The notes under the pieces: generated by a model
The model's database searches: none
The model's input: the letters and a program-made list of their open reading frames with translations, nothing else
Told to the model about the DNA's origin: nothing
Made by a program: the position numbers and the translations under genes
Part shown: piece by piece, positions 33,959-41,870 of the stretch
Layout: the number at the start of each line of letters is the position of its first letter
Numbering within the stretch: position 1 is the stretch's first letter
Source: Burkholderiales bacterium
Lineage (GTDB): Bacteria > Pseudomonadota > Gammaproteobacteria > Burkholderiales > Burkholderiaceae_C
Assembly (NCBI GenBank): GCA_019509985.1
Contig: JAEKLF010000042.1
Location: 1 to 64,000, forward strand
Length of the DNA stretch: 64,000 nt
Direction of reading: 5' to 3'

Positions 33959-34020
33959 GGTCCCTCCCAACGGCTCGTGCGCGGCCCGGCGGGCGGAGCC
34001 TGCTTCGCTAGAAACAGACC

Positions 34021-36540
34021 ATGCACATCGTCCTCATCGGCCACGGAATGGTGGGCCAGAAATTTCTCGAATCCCTGGCGGAAGGCAGCGCCGGCGCCGA
34101 CGTGCAGGTGACGGTGCTGTGCGAGGAGCCGCGCCCGGCCTACGACCGCGTGCACCTGTCGGAGTTCTTCTCGGGCAAGTCGGCGCAGGACTTGTCGCTG
34201 GTCGCGCCGGGCTTCTTCGAAAAGACCGGCTTCCAGCTGCGCCTGGCGACGAAAGCCGACGCCATCGAACGCCGCAACCACACGGTGACGACGGCCGACG
34301 GCGAGGTCATCGCCTACGACAAGCTGGTGCTGGCCACCGGTTCCTATCCCTTCGTGCCCGCGGTGCCGGGGCGCGAGCGGTCGCACTGCCATGTCTACCG
34401 CACCATCGAGGACCTGGAGGGCATGAAGGCCAGCGGCGCGGTGTCCAAGACCGGCGTCGTCATCGGCGGCGGACTGCTGGGGCTGGAATGCGCGAAGGCA
34501 CTGCGCGACATGGGCCTGCAGACCCATGTCGTCGAGTTCGCGCCGCGGCTGATGGCCGTGCAGATCGACGAGACCGGCGGCCGCGTGCTGCGCACGAAGA
34601 TCGAGGAACTCGGCGTCGAGGTGCACACCGGCCGCAACACGGTGGAGATCACCGACGGTGCGATGGCCCGTCACCGACTGGTCTTCACCGACGGCACCTG
34701 GCTGGAGACCGACATGCTGGTGTTCTCCGCCGGCATCCGCCCGCGCGACGAGCTGGCGCGGCAATGCGTGCTGGCCATCGGCCCGCGCGGCGGCGTCGTC
34801 GTCGACGACCACTGCCGCACCAGCGACCGCAACGTCTACGCCATCGGCGAGGTCGCGGCCTGGAACGAGCAGACCTACGGGCTCGTCGCCCCAGGGTACG
34901 AGATGGCTCGCGTGGCGGCCCGGCACATCACCGGCAATGCGGAGGCGGCCTTCCCCGGCGCGGACCTCTCCACCAAGCTCAAGCTGATGGGCGTGGACGT
35001 GGCCAGCATCGGCGACGCGCACGGCAAGACGCCGCACTGCCGCAGCTACCAGTACGTGGACGAGCGCAAGCAGGTCTACAAGAAGATCGTCACCAGCCAG
35101 GACGGCAGCAAGCTGCTGGGCGCCGTGCTGGTGGGCGACGCGAGCGAGTACGGCACGCTGCAGCAGATGGTCCTCAACGGCATCAAGCTGCCGGCCGAGC
35201 CCGAGTTCCTGATCCTGCCCAGCAGCGACGGCAAGGCCAAGGTCGGCCTGGGCGTGGACGCGTTGCCCGACAGCGCCCAGCTCTGCTCGTGCAACAACGT
35301 CAGCAAGGGCCAGATCTGCGCCGCGGTGGGCGACGGCGCGACGACCATGAGCGCCATCAAGGCCTGCACCAAGGCCGGCGCCACCTGCGGCGGCTGCGTG
35401 CCGCTGGTCACCCAGGTCATGAAGTTCGAGATGGCCAGGCGCGGCATGGCCGTCAACAACCACCTCTGCGAGCACTTCGCGCACTCGCGCCAGGAGCTCT
35501 ACCACCTGGTGCGCGTCGGTGGCATCAAGAGCTTTGGCGAGCTGCTGGGCCGGCACGGCCATGGCCTGGGCTGCGACATCTGCAAGCCCGCGGCGGCCAG
35601 CATCTTCGCGTCCTGCTGGAACGAGTTCGTGCTCAAGCCCGAACTGGCCAGCCTGCAGGACAGCAACGACTACTACCTCGGCAACATCCAGAAGGATGGC
35701 AGCTACTCCGTCGTGCCGCGCATGCCGGGCGGCGAGGTGACGCCAGAGGGCCTGATCGCCGTCGGCCAGGTCGCGAAGAAGTACGGCCTGTACACCAAGA
35801 TCACCGGCGGCCAGCGCGTCGACCTGTTCGGCGCGCGCGTGGAGCAGTTGCCTCTGATCTGGGAGGAGCTGATCGCGGCGGGTTTCGAGAGCGGCCATGC
35901 CTACGGCAAGTCGCTGCGCACGGTGAAGAGCTGCGTGGGCAGCACGTGGTGCCGCTACGGCGTGGGCGATTCGGTCGGTCTGGCCGTGGAGCTGGAGCAC
36001 CGCTACAAGGGCCTGCGCTCGCCGCACAAGATCAAGTTCGGCGTGTCGGGCTGCACCCGCGAATGCGCCGAGGCGCAGGGCAAGGACGTCGGCATCATCG
36101 CCACCGACAAGGGTTGGAACCTCTACGTCTGCGGCAACGGCGGCATGAAGCCACGCCACGCCGAGCTGATCGCCAGCGACCTGGACAAGGCCACGCTGCT
36201 GCAGCTCATCGACCGCTTCCTGATGTTCTACGTGCGCACGGCCGACCGCCTGCAGCGCACCAGCACCTGGCGCGAAAACCTCGAAGGCGGCCTGGACTAC
36301 CTGAAAGACGTGCTGATCGGCGACTCGCTGGGCATCGCCGCCGAGCTGGAGGCGCAGATGCAGCAGGTCGTCGACACCTACCAGTGCGAATGGAAGACCG
36401 CCGTGACCCAGCCCGAGGTGCGCCAGCGCTTCCGCTCCTTCGTCAACAGCGAGACGCCGGACGAGCAGATCGTCTTCGTGAAGGAGCGCGGCCAGATCCG
36501 CCCGGCTCGCGCCGACGAACGCGAAGAAACGCCCGCCTGA
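34021..36540 (+). CDS. nirB: Assimilatory NAD(P)H nitrite reductase, large subunit
   Basis: 839 residues. Cytoplasmic six-electron reduction of nitrite to ammonium. Domains in order: FAD/NAD(P)H-binding pyridine nucleotide-disulfide reductase fold (1-310; GHGMVG at the FAD site, VVIGGGLLGLE at the NAD site), a BFD-like [2Fe-2S] domain at about 415-480 (LCSCNNVSKGQI, CTKAGATCGGC), the nitrite/sulfite reductase ferredoxin-like half-domain, and the siroheme/[4Fe-4S] domain at about 630-700 with CVGSTWC and GCTREC supplying the four cluster Cys. It starts at ATG after a long regulated leader. nirD follows after 14 bases. Expression is probably controlled by NtrC/sigma-54 and by antitermination. 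Confidence 0.96.
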   Translation: MHIVLIGHGMVGQKFLESLAEGSAGADVQVTVLCEEPRPAYDRVHLSEFFSGKSAQDLSLVAPGFFEKTGFQLRLATKADAIERRNHTVTTADGEVIAYDKLVLATGSYPFVPAVPGRERSHCHVYRTIEDLEGMKASGAVSKTGVVIGGGLLGLECAKALRDMGLQTHVVEFAPRLMAVQIDETGGRVLRTKIEELGVEVHTGRNTVEITDGAMARHRLVFTDGTWLETDMLVFSAGIRPRDELARQCVLAIGPRGGVVVDDHCRTSDRNVYAIGEVAAWNEQTYGLVAPGYEMARVAARHITGNAEAAFPGADLSTKLKLMGVDVASIGDAHGKTPHCRSYQYVDERKQVYKKIVTSQDGSKLLGAVLVGDASEYGTLQQMVLNGIKLPAEPEFLILPSSDGKAKVGLGVDALPDSAQLCSCNNVSKGQICAAVGDGATTMSAIKACTKAGATCGGCVPLVTQVMKFEMARRGMAVNNHLCEHFAHSRQELYHLVRVGGIKSFGELLGRHGHGLGCDICKPAAASIFASCWNEFVLKPELASLQDSNDYYLGNIQKDGSYSVVPRMPGGEVTPEGLIAVGQVAKKYGLYTKITGGQRVDLFGARVEQLPLIWEELIAAGFESGHAYGKSLRTVKSCVGSTWCRYGVGDSVGLAVELEHRYKGLRSPHKIKFGVSGCTRECAEAQGKDVGIIATDKGWNLYVCGNGGMKPRHAELIASDLDKATLLQLIDRFLMFYVRTADRLQRTSTWRENLEGGLDYLKDVLIGDSLGIAAELEAQMQQVVDTYQCEWKTAVTQPEVRQRFRSFVNSETPDEQIVFVKERGQIRPARADEREETPA

Positions 36541-36554
36541 CCCAAGGAGCCGAC

Positions 36555-36878
36555 ATGACCTACACCCCCATCTGCGCCGTCGACGACATCCTGCCCAACA
36601 CCGGCGTCGCGGCTCGCATCGGCGGCCGCCACGTGGCCGTGTTCCGCGTCGGCAGCGACGACTTCCACGCCATCGACAACATCGACCCGCGCTCCGGCGC
36701 GAGCGTGCTGTCGCGCGGCCTCGTCGGCAACCTGGGTGAGCGCGTCGTCGTCGCGTCGCCGCTCTACAAGAACCATTTCGACCTCAGCACCGGCGAATGC
36801 CTGGAAGCGCCCGAGCAATCGGTGCAAGCCCACGCCGTGCAGGTGCAGGACGGCCGCGTGCTCGTCGCGCTGAGATGA
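36555..36878 (+). CDS. nirD: Nitrite reductase small subunit
   Basis: 107 residues, preceded by AAGGAGC. Rieske-like fold without the cluster-binding Cys/His residues, as normal for NirD: PICAVDDILPNTGVAARIGGRHVAVFRV, AIDNIDPRSGASVLSRGLVG, VVASPLYKNHFDLSTGECLE. It partners NirB in nitrite reduction. The dispersed repeat copy B begins four bases after its stop codon. Confidence 0.95.
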   Translation: MTYTPICAVDDILPNTGVAARIGGRHVAVFRVGSDDFHAIDNIDPRSGASVLSRGLVGNLGERVVVASPLYKNHFDLSTGECLEAPEQSVQAHAVQVQDGRVLVALR

Positions 36879-36882
36879 ACTG

Positions 36883-37030
36883 CCCCTCGCCCAACCTCGC
36901 ATCGCTGAACGCGAGCGAGTCTGGTCGGTCCCCCGGGGGGACGGCGATGCTTGCCGGCTCGACCGGCAAGCACATCGCCAGCGCGGGCTGGCTTGGGAGC
37001 GGCCCGGCGCTCGGCCCGCAAGGTGCCCAG
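36883..37030 (+). repeat. Dispersed intergenic repeat, copy B (nirD to nirC)
   Basis: Begins GCCCCTCGCCCAACCTCGC just after the nirD stop and continues TCGCTGAACGCGAGCGAG, GGTCGGTCCCCCGGGGGGAC, GCACATCGCCAGCGCGGGC, TTGGGAGCGGCCCGGCGC and TCGGCCCGCAAGG. It matches copy A (17590-17736, minus) and copy D (61689-61794, minus) block by block. An incidental reading frame runs through it, but there is no sign that it is translated. Confidence 0.8.
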
Positions 37031-37070
37031 CCCATGACACCCGAAGACAACTGAATCAAGGAAACAAACC

Positions 37071-37883
37071 ATGGCCTACGTCGTACCCACCGAGTTCGTG
37101 ACCAAGATGGTCGATTCCGGTGAATCCAAGCTGCTGATGTCCACCCGCGACACGCTGATCAGAGCCTACATGGCCGGCGCCATCCTGGCGCTGGCCGCCG
37201 CGTTCGCGGTGTCGGTCAGCGTCAACACCGGCAACCCGCTGCTCGGCGCGGTGCTGTTCCCGGTCGGCTTCATCCTGCTCTATCTGATGGGCTTCGACCT
37301 GCTGACCGGCGTGTTCACGCTGGTGCCGCTGGCCGTGCTGGACAAGCGCCCCGGCGCGACCTGGGCCGGCGTGCTGCGCAACTGGACGCTGGTGTTCATC
37401 GGCAACTTCGCCGGCGCGCTGACGGTGGCCGTCTTCATGGCCATCATCTTCACCTTCGGCTTCAGCGAAGCGCCCAACGCCATCGGCCTGAAGATCGGCA
37501 GCATCGGCGAGAGCCGCACGGTGGGCTACGCCGCCCACGGCGCGGCCGGCATGCTGACCCTCTTCATCCGCGGCGTCATGTGCAACTGGATGGTCTCCAC
37601 CGGCGTCGTCGCAGCCATGATGTCCACGTCGGTCTCGGGCAAGGCCATCGGCATGTGGATGCCGGTGATGGTGTTCTTCTACATGGGCTTCGAGCACAGC
37701 ATCGTCAACATGTTCCTGTTCCCGTCGGGCCTGATGCTGGGCGGCAAGTTCACGCTGATGGACTACTTCATCTGGAACGAGATCCCCACCGTCGTCGGCA
37801 ACCTCGTGGGTGGCATCACCTTCGTCGGCCTCACGCTTTACTCGACGCACTACAAGACGGCGCCCAAGCGCAAGCTCGCGTGA
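37071..37883 (+). CDS. nirC: Formate/nitrite transporter family channel, NirC-type
   Basis: 270 residues with six membrane helices of the FNT pentameric channel family: MSTRDTLIRAYMAGAILALAAAFAVSVSV (helix 1), GFDLLTGVFTLVPLAVLD (first P-loop-like break), the GNFAGALTVAVFMAI helix, IRGVMCNWMVSTGVVAAMMS with the conserved central-pore region, and FEHSIVNMFLFPSGLMLG with the central His. The position directly after nirBD indicates nitrite import or export for the reductase. A truncated copy of the dispersed repeat starts at its stop codon. Confidence 0.93.
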   Translation: MAYVVPTEFVTKMVDSGESKLLMSTRDTLIRAYMAGAILALAAAFAVSVSVNTGNPLLGAVLFPVGFILLYLMGFDLLTGVFTLVPLAVLDKRPGATWAGVLRNWTLVFIGNFAGALTVAVFMAIIFTFGFSEAPNAIGLKIGSIGESRTVGYAAHGAAGMLTLFIRGVMCNWMVSTGVVAAMMSTSVSGKAIGMWMPVMVFFYMGFEHSIVNMFLFPSGLMLGGKFTLMDYFIWNEIPTVVGNLVGGITFVGLTLYSTHYKTAPKRKLA

Positions 37884-37945
37884 GCCCCTCGTCCGGCCGC
37901 GCTCCGCTGAACGAGGGCGTGCCCAGCCGGTCCCCCACGGGGACG
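37883..37945 (+). repeat. Dispersed intergenic repeat, short copy C (nirC to PP2C/kinase)
   Basis: GCCCCTCGTCCGGCCGCGC, TCCGCTGAACGAGGGCG and GGTCCCCCACGGGGAC correspond to the first about 65 bases of copy B. It starts at the last base of the nirC stop codon and ends shortly before the next gene, sense orientation again. Confidence 0.65.
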
Positions 37946-37956
37946 AAGTCATTGAC

Positions 37957-39675
37957 ATGACGCTTCAGATCGCCGTTGGCCAGCACTCCGAGGCCGGCGT
38001 CAAGCCGCTGAACCAGGACTTCCACGGCGTCGCCCAGCCGACCGACGCGCAGCGCCGCTCGCGCGGCATTGCGCTGGCGATTGCCGACGGCATCAGCAGC
38101 AGCGCGGTCAGCCAGGTGGCCAGCGCAGCCGCCGTACGCGGCTTCCTGGAGGACTATTACGGCACGTCGGAAGCCTGGACCGTGCGCCGCGCCGCTCAAT
38201 GCGTGCTGGCCGCCACCAACGGCTGGCTGCATGCGCAGACGCAGCGCGGCGACGGCCGTTTCGACAAGGACCGCGGCCATGTCTGCACCTTCAGCGCGCT
38301 GGTCTTCAAGGGCCGCGAGATGCACCTCTTGCACGTGGGCGACACGCGTGTGTACCGCGTCCACGCCACGGCGCTGGAGCAGTTGAGCCAGGACCACCGC
38401 GTACGGCTGGACGGCGGCCAGACCTATCTGGGCCGCGCACTCGGCATCAGTCCGCACCTGGAAGTCGACCACGCCAGCTGGCCGACCGAGGTGGGCGAGA
38501 CCTTCCTGCTGGCCACGGACGGCGCCTACGAGCGGCTGGATGCGGCGCTGGTGCAGTCCACGCTGGCAAGCCACGGCGACGACCTGCAGGCGGCTGCCGA
38601 GGCGCTGGTGGCGGCGGCGCTGGCCCGGGGCAGCCAGGACAACGCGACCGTCATGCTGGCGCGCGTCGAGGCCCTGCCCGCGCCACTCGCGCCGCGGCGG
38701 CACGAGGGGCTGCGCCTGCCGCCCCGGCTCGCGCCGCGCCAGGAGTTCGAAGGCTACCGCATCGTGCGCGAGCTGCACGCCAGCACGCGCAGCCAGGTCG
38801 TGCTGGCCGTGGACGCGGACGGGCGCGAATGGGCACTCAAGCTGCCCACGGCCGACCTGGCCGGCAACGCGCGCGAACTGGACCGCTTTGCCACCGAGGA
38901 ATGGGTGGCCCGGCGCGTCGACAGTCCGCACATCATCAAGGCCGCGCCGCCCGAACGCAAGCGCGGGCACCTTTTCACCGCCGTCGAGTTCATCCACGGC
39001 CAGACGCTGGCGCAGTGGATGACCGACCACCCACGGCCCGGGCTGGACGAGGTGCGCGGCATTGCCGACCAGATCGCCCGCAGCCTGCAGGCGCTGCATC
39101 GCAAGGAGATGCTGCACCAGGACCTGCGGCCCGAGAACCTGATGATCGACCGCCAGGGCACGGTCATCCTCATCGACCTCGCCTCGGCCCATGTGGCGGG
39201 CCTCAGCGAAGGCCTGGGCGACGCACGCGCGCTGGAGCTGGCCGGCACGCTGCAGTACACGGCGCCGGAATACTTCACCGGCGAAGGCGGCTCACCCGTG
39301 GCCGAGCTGTTCTCGCTGGCCGTGCTGATCTACCAGATGCTGACCGGCGCCCTGCCCTACGGCCTGCAGGTGCCCCAGGTGCGCGGCGTGCGCGACCTGC
39401 ATAAGCTGCAATACGTGCCGCTGCGCACGCGCCGACCGGACCTGCCGGAATGGCTGGATCGCGTGCTGCGCAAGGCCTTGCAGCCGCAGGCGGCGCGCCG
39501 GCAGCAGGCGCTGTCGGAGTTCCTGCATGACCTGCATGCGCCGGGGCCGGAGTTCATGAAGCGGGACCGCACGCCGCTGCAGGAGCAGCATCCGCTGCTG
39601 TTCTGGCGGGGGTTGACGTTGGTGTTTGGGTTGGCGACGGTGGTGCTGCTGGGGTTGAGAGTCAGCGGGTACTGA
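37957..39675 (+). CDS. PP2C-type phosphatase/Ser-Thr kinase fusion of the nitrite cluster
   Basis: 572 residues. Residues 1-245 are a PP2C phosphatase: NQDFHG, IALAIADGISSS, LLHVGDTRVYR, LLATDGAYERL and QDNATVML provide the metal-binding Asp set. Residues about 265-520 are a kinase fold with departures from consensus: no Gly-rich loop (ELHASTRSQVVLAV), Lys in EWALKLP, HQDLRPENL for HRDLKPEN, DLA for DFG, and APEYF. A C-terminal membrane helix follows (LTLVFGLATVVLLGLRV). A similar gene lies between nasA and nirB in Pseudomonas, so it probably modulates nitrate/nitrite assimilation, but the target is unknown. The ATG at 37957 lies just after repeat copy C. Confidence 0.88.
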   Translation: MTLQIAVGQHSEAGVKPLNQDFHGVAQPTDAQRRSRGIALAIADGISSSAVSQVASAAAVRGFLEDYYGTSEAWTVRRAAQCVLAATNGWLHAQTQRGDGRFDKDRGHVCTFSALVFKGREMHLLHVGDTRVYRVHATALEQLSQDHRVRLDGGQTYLGRALGISPHLEVDHASWPTEVGETFLLATDGAYERLDAALVQSTLASHGDDLQAAAEALVAAALARGSQDNATVMLARVEALPAPLAPRRHEGLRLPPRLAPRQEFEGYRIVRELHASTRSQVVLAVDADGREWALKLPTADLAGNARELDRFATEEWVARRVDSPHIIKAAPPERKRGHLFTAVEFIHGQTLAQWMTDHPRPGLDEVRGIADQIARSLQALHRKEMLHQDLRPENLMIDRQGTVILIDLASAHVAGLSEGLGDARALELAGTLQYTAPEYFTGEGGSPVAELFSLAVLIYQMLTGALPYGLQVPQVRGVRDLHKLQYVPLRTRRPDLPEWLDRVLRKALQPQAARRQQALSEFLHDLHAPGPEFMKRDRTPLQEQHPLLFWRGLTLVFGLATVVLLGLRVSGY

Positions 39676-39730
39676 AGGGCGCAACGACCGGCTGGCATCA
39701 TGGACCGTTAGTTGGGTACCGTTTGAACCT

Positions 39731-40318
39731 ATGACGCCTAAAGAACTTGTCGATGCGGCAGTGGCTCCACTCTCGGCAGCACTCCGGGAAGCGGGATTCA
39801 AGAAATCTGGGCGCCGATTCCACAAGGACGCAGGTGAAGCTCGCATGCTCCTGGAAGTTCAAGCCAGCCAGTGGAACCAAGAGAACAGCGCGAGATTCAC
39901 CATCAATCTCGCCGTGTACGTCCCATCCATTCTTCGAAAACTTGGGGAGGAAGTGGGCGCTCCTCCAAAGTCGGAAGTCGGCTGCACCTGGGGCGCGCGC
40001 ATTGGATTCGTGACGCCGGAACGGCTCGATCGCTGGTGGGAACTGGACGGCGTGGAGTCTGTCGCCGGCGTATCGTTGCAGGTCGTCGACACCGTTCGTC
40101 GCTATGCGTTGCCTTGGCTTGAGACTGCAGCGACGTATGAAGGCCTTTGCGGAATCCTTGCGCTGTCGAACGGCATCCCCGCTGCCGACGTGCTCTGGTC
40201 CTTGGGTCTTCACTCTGAAGCAGTCGCCTGCGTAAAGGGCATGCCTCTGACCAGTTCGGGCCGAGTTCAGGCTGCGGCTGAATGGCTCCAAGCCCACGCG
40301 CACGCGCACGCGCCCTGA
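39731..40318 (+). CDS. DUF4304 domain-containing protein
   Basis: 195 residues. The N-terminal 125 residues fit DUF4304: VDAAVAPLSAALREAGFKKSGRRFHKD, LLEVQASQWNQENSARFTINLAVYVP, RWWELDGVESV. The C-terminal region is helical (AADVLWSLGLHSEAVACVKGM) and ends in an alternating Ala-His run. DUF4304 proteins are scattered, often in accessory loci, and are of unknown function. Codon use is visibly less GC-extreme than in the neighbours (more A/T at third positions), hinting at recent acquisition. It sits between the nitrite cluster and convergent ntrC, a position where related genomes often have a nitrate reductase gene. Confidence 0.8.
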   Translation: MTPKELVDAAVAPLSAALREAGFKKSGRRFHKDAGEARMLLEVQASQWNQENSARFTINLAVYVPSILRKLGEEVGAPPKSEVGCTWGARIGFVTPERLDRWWELDGVESVAGVSLQVVDTVRRYALPWLETAATYEGLCGILALSNGIPAADVLWSLGLHSEAVACVKGMPLTSSGRVQAAAEWLQAHAHAHAP

Positions 40319-40363
40319 GCATTTGCTGCAGCGGACGGCGCTGCCGCCCGCTGAGCAGGATCG

Positions 40364-41836
40364 TCAAACATCCAACCCCAACTCCTGAATCTTTCGCGTG
40401 ATCGTGTTCCGCCCGATGCCCAGCTTCTGCGCGGCCTCGATGCGGCGGCCGCGGGTGATGTCCAGCGCCGTCAAGATGAGTTGGGCCTCGAAGCGCTTGG
40501 TCAGCGCGTCCCACACATCCGGCTCGCCGGCCAGCAGGCGGGCGCGGGCGTCGGCGGCCATGTCGGCCAGCCAGCCTTCGCCGCTGCTGGTGCTGGCGGG
40601 TGCGGCGACCGGCTGCGGCGCGACAGCGCCGGGCTGGGCTTGCGGCGCGTTGGTCATCGCCGTGCCGGACGGTGCTGCGACGTAGCCGGGCTGCAGTTCG
40701 TCCGGCAGGTCCTTGGGCTCGACGACCTGGCTGGGCGCCATGACGCTGAGCCAGTGGCAGATGTTCTCGAGCTGGCGCACGTTGCCGGGGAAATCGAAGG
40801 CGGTCAGCACGGTCAGTGCCGCGTCGGACAGACGCTTGGGTTCGACGCCCAGCTCGGTCGCGCTGCGCTGCAGGAAGTGGCGAGCCAGCGAGGCGATGTC
40901 TTCGCGGCGTTCGCGCAGCGGCGGCAGGCGCAGGCGGATGACGTTGAGGCGGTGGAACAGGTCCTCGCGGAACACGCCCTGGCGCACGCGGTCTTCCAGG
41001 TTCTGATGGGTGGCCGCGATGACGCGCACATTGCTGCGCATCGGGCTGTGGCCGCCGACGCGGTAGAACTGGCCGTCGGACAGCACGCGCAAGAGGCGCG
41101 TCTGCAGCTCGAAAGGCATGTCGCCGATTTCATCGAGGAAGAGCGTGCCGCCATCGGCCTGTTCGAAGCGGCCGCGCCGCGAGGCCTGCGCGCCGGTGAA
41201 GGCGCCGCGTTCGTGGCCGAAGAGCTCGCTCTCCAGCAGGTCCTTCGGGATGGCCGCCGTGTTGATGGCGACGAACGGGCCTTCGCCGCGCGGGCTGTGC
41301 TTGTGCAGCGCGCGGGCCACCAGTTCCTTGCCGGAGCCGCTTTCGCCCGTGATCATCACGGTGACATTGCTTTGCGACAGGCGGCCGATGGCGCGGAAGA
41401 CGTCCTGCATCGCCGGTGCCTGGCCGAGCATCTCGGGCACCTGCGCGGCGGCCTCCTGCTCGCCGGCCTCGCGCTGGCTTTCCTCCTGCGCGCGGCGGAT
41501 CAACTCGACGGCACGCGGCAGGTCGAAGGGCTTGGGCAGGTATTCGAAGGCGCCGCCCTGGAAAGCGGATACGGCGCTGTCGAGGTCGGAATAGGCCGTC
41601 ATGATGATGACGGGCAGGGCCGGCAGGCGCGCCTTGACCTTGGCCAGCAGTTCCAGGCCCGAGCCCCCGGGCATGCGGATGTCCGAGACCAGCACCTGCG
41701 GTGAGTCGTCGTCGAGCGCGGCGAGCATGTCGCGCGCATTGCTGAAGCTGCGCACCGGCAGCCCCTCGCGGGCCAGGGCCTTCTCGAGCACGAAGCGGAT
41801 CGAGTGGTCGTCGTCAACAACCCAGATGGATTTCAT
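40364..41836 (-). CDS. ntrC: Nitrogen regulation response regulator NtrC
   Basis: 490 residues. Sigma-54 activator phosphorylated by NtrB under nitrogen limitation. Receiver domain 1-120 with phospho-Asp in VLVSDIRMPGGSG; AAA+ domain about 145-370 with Walker A GESGSGKE, the sigma-54 contact motif GAFTGA, and Walker B GGTLFLDEIGD; C-terminal Fis-type helix-turn-helix (RRIEAAQKLGIGRNTITRKIQEL). Targets within this window probably include the sigma-54 promoters at 33814 (nirB) and 45088 (glnA). It follows ntrB after 34 bases, and the start is supported by a normal NtrC N-terminus (MKSIWVVDDDHSIRFVLEKAL). Confidence 0.96.
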   Translation of the reverse strand: MKSIWVVDDDHSIRFVLEKALAREGLPVRSFSNARDMLAALDDDSPQVLVSDIRMPGGSGLELLAKVKARLPALPVIIMTAYSDLDSAVSAFQGGAFEYLPKPFDLPRAVELIRRAQEESQREAGEQEAAAQVPEMLGQAPAMQDVFRAIGRLSQSNVTVMITGESGSGKELVARALHKHSPRGEGPFVAINTAAIPKDLLESELFGHERGAFTGAQASRRGRFEQADGGTLFLDEIGDMPFELQTRLLRVLSDGQFYRVGGHSPMRSNVRVIAATHQNLEDRVRQGVFREDLFHRLNVIRLRLPPLRERREDIASLARHFLQRSATELGVEPKRLSDAALTVLTAFDFPGNVRQLENICHWLSVMAPSQVVEPKDLPDELQPGYVAAPSGTAMTNAPQAQPGAVAPQPVAAPASTSSGEGWLADMAADARARLLAGEPDVWDALTKRFEAQLILTALDITRGRRIEAAQKLGIGRNTITRKIQELGLDV

Positions 41837-41870
41837 GCGGTTCCTCAGCCCATCCCGTCGGCTTGTGGCT

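Noticed and set aside
33007-36159. Very long open frame on the minus strand, antisense to the MBL-fold gene and nirB
   Set aside because: Its translation is Ala, His, Arg and Val-rich without any recognisable motif and exactly mirrors codon bias of the sense genes; a shadow frame typical of high-GC DNA.
36797-37054. Possible small gene between nirD and nirC
   Set aside because: The frame runs through the dispersed repeat element, which is conserved as nucleotide blocks in other copies without keeping this frame.
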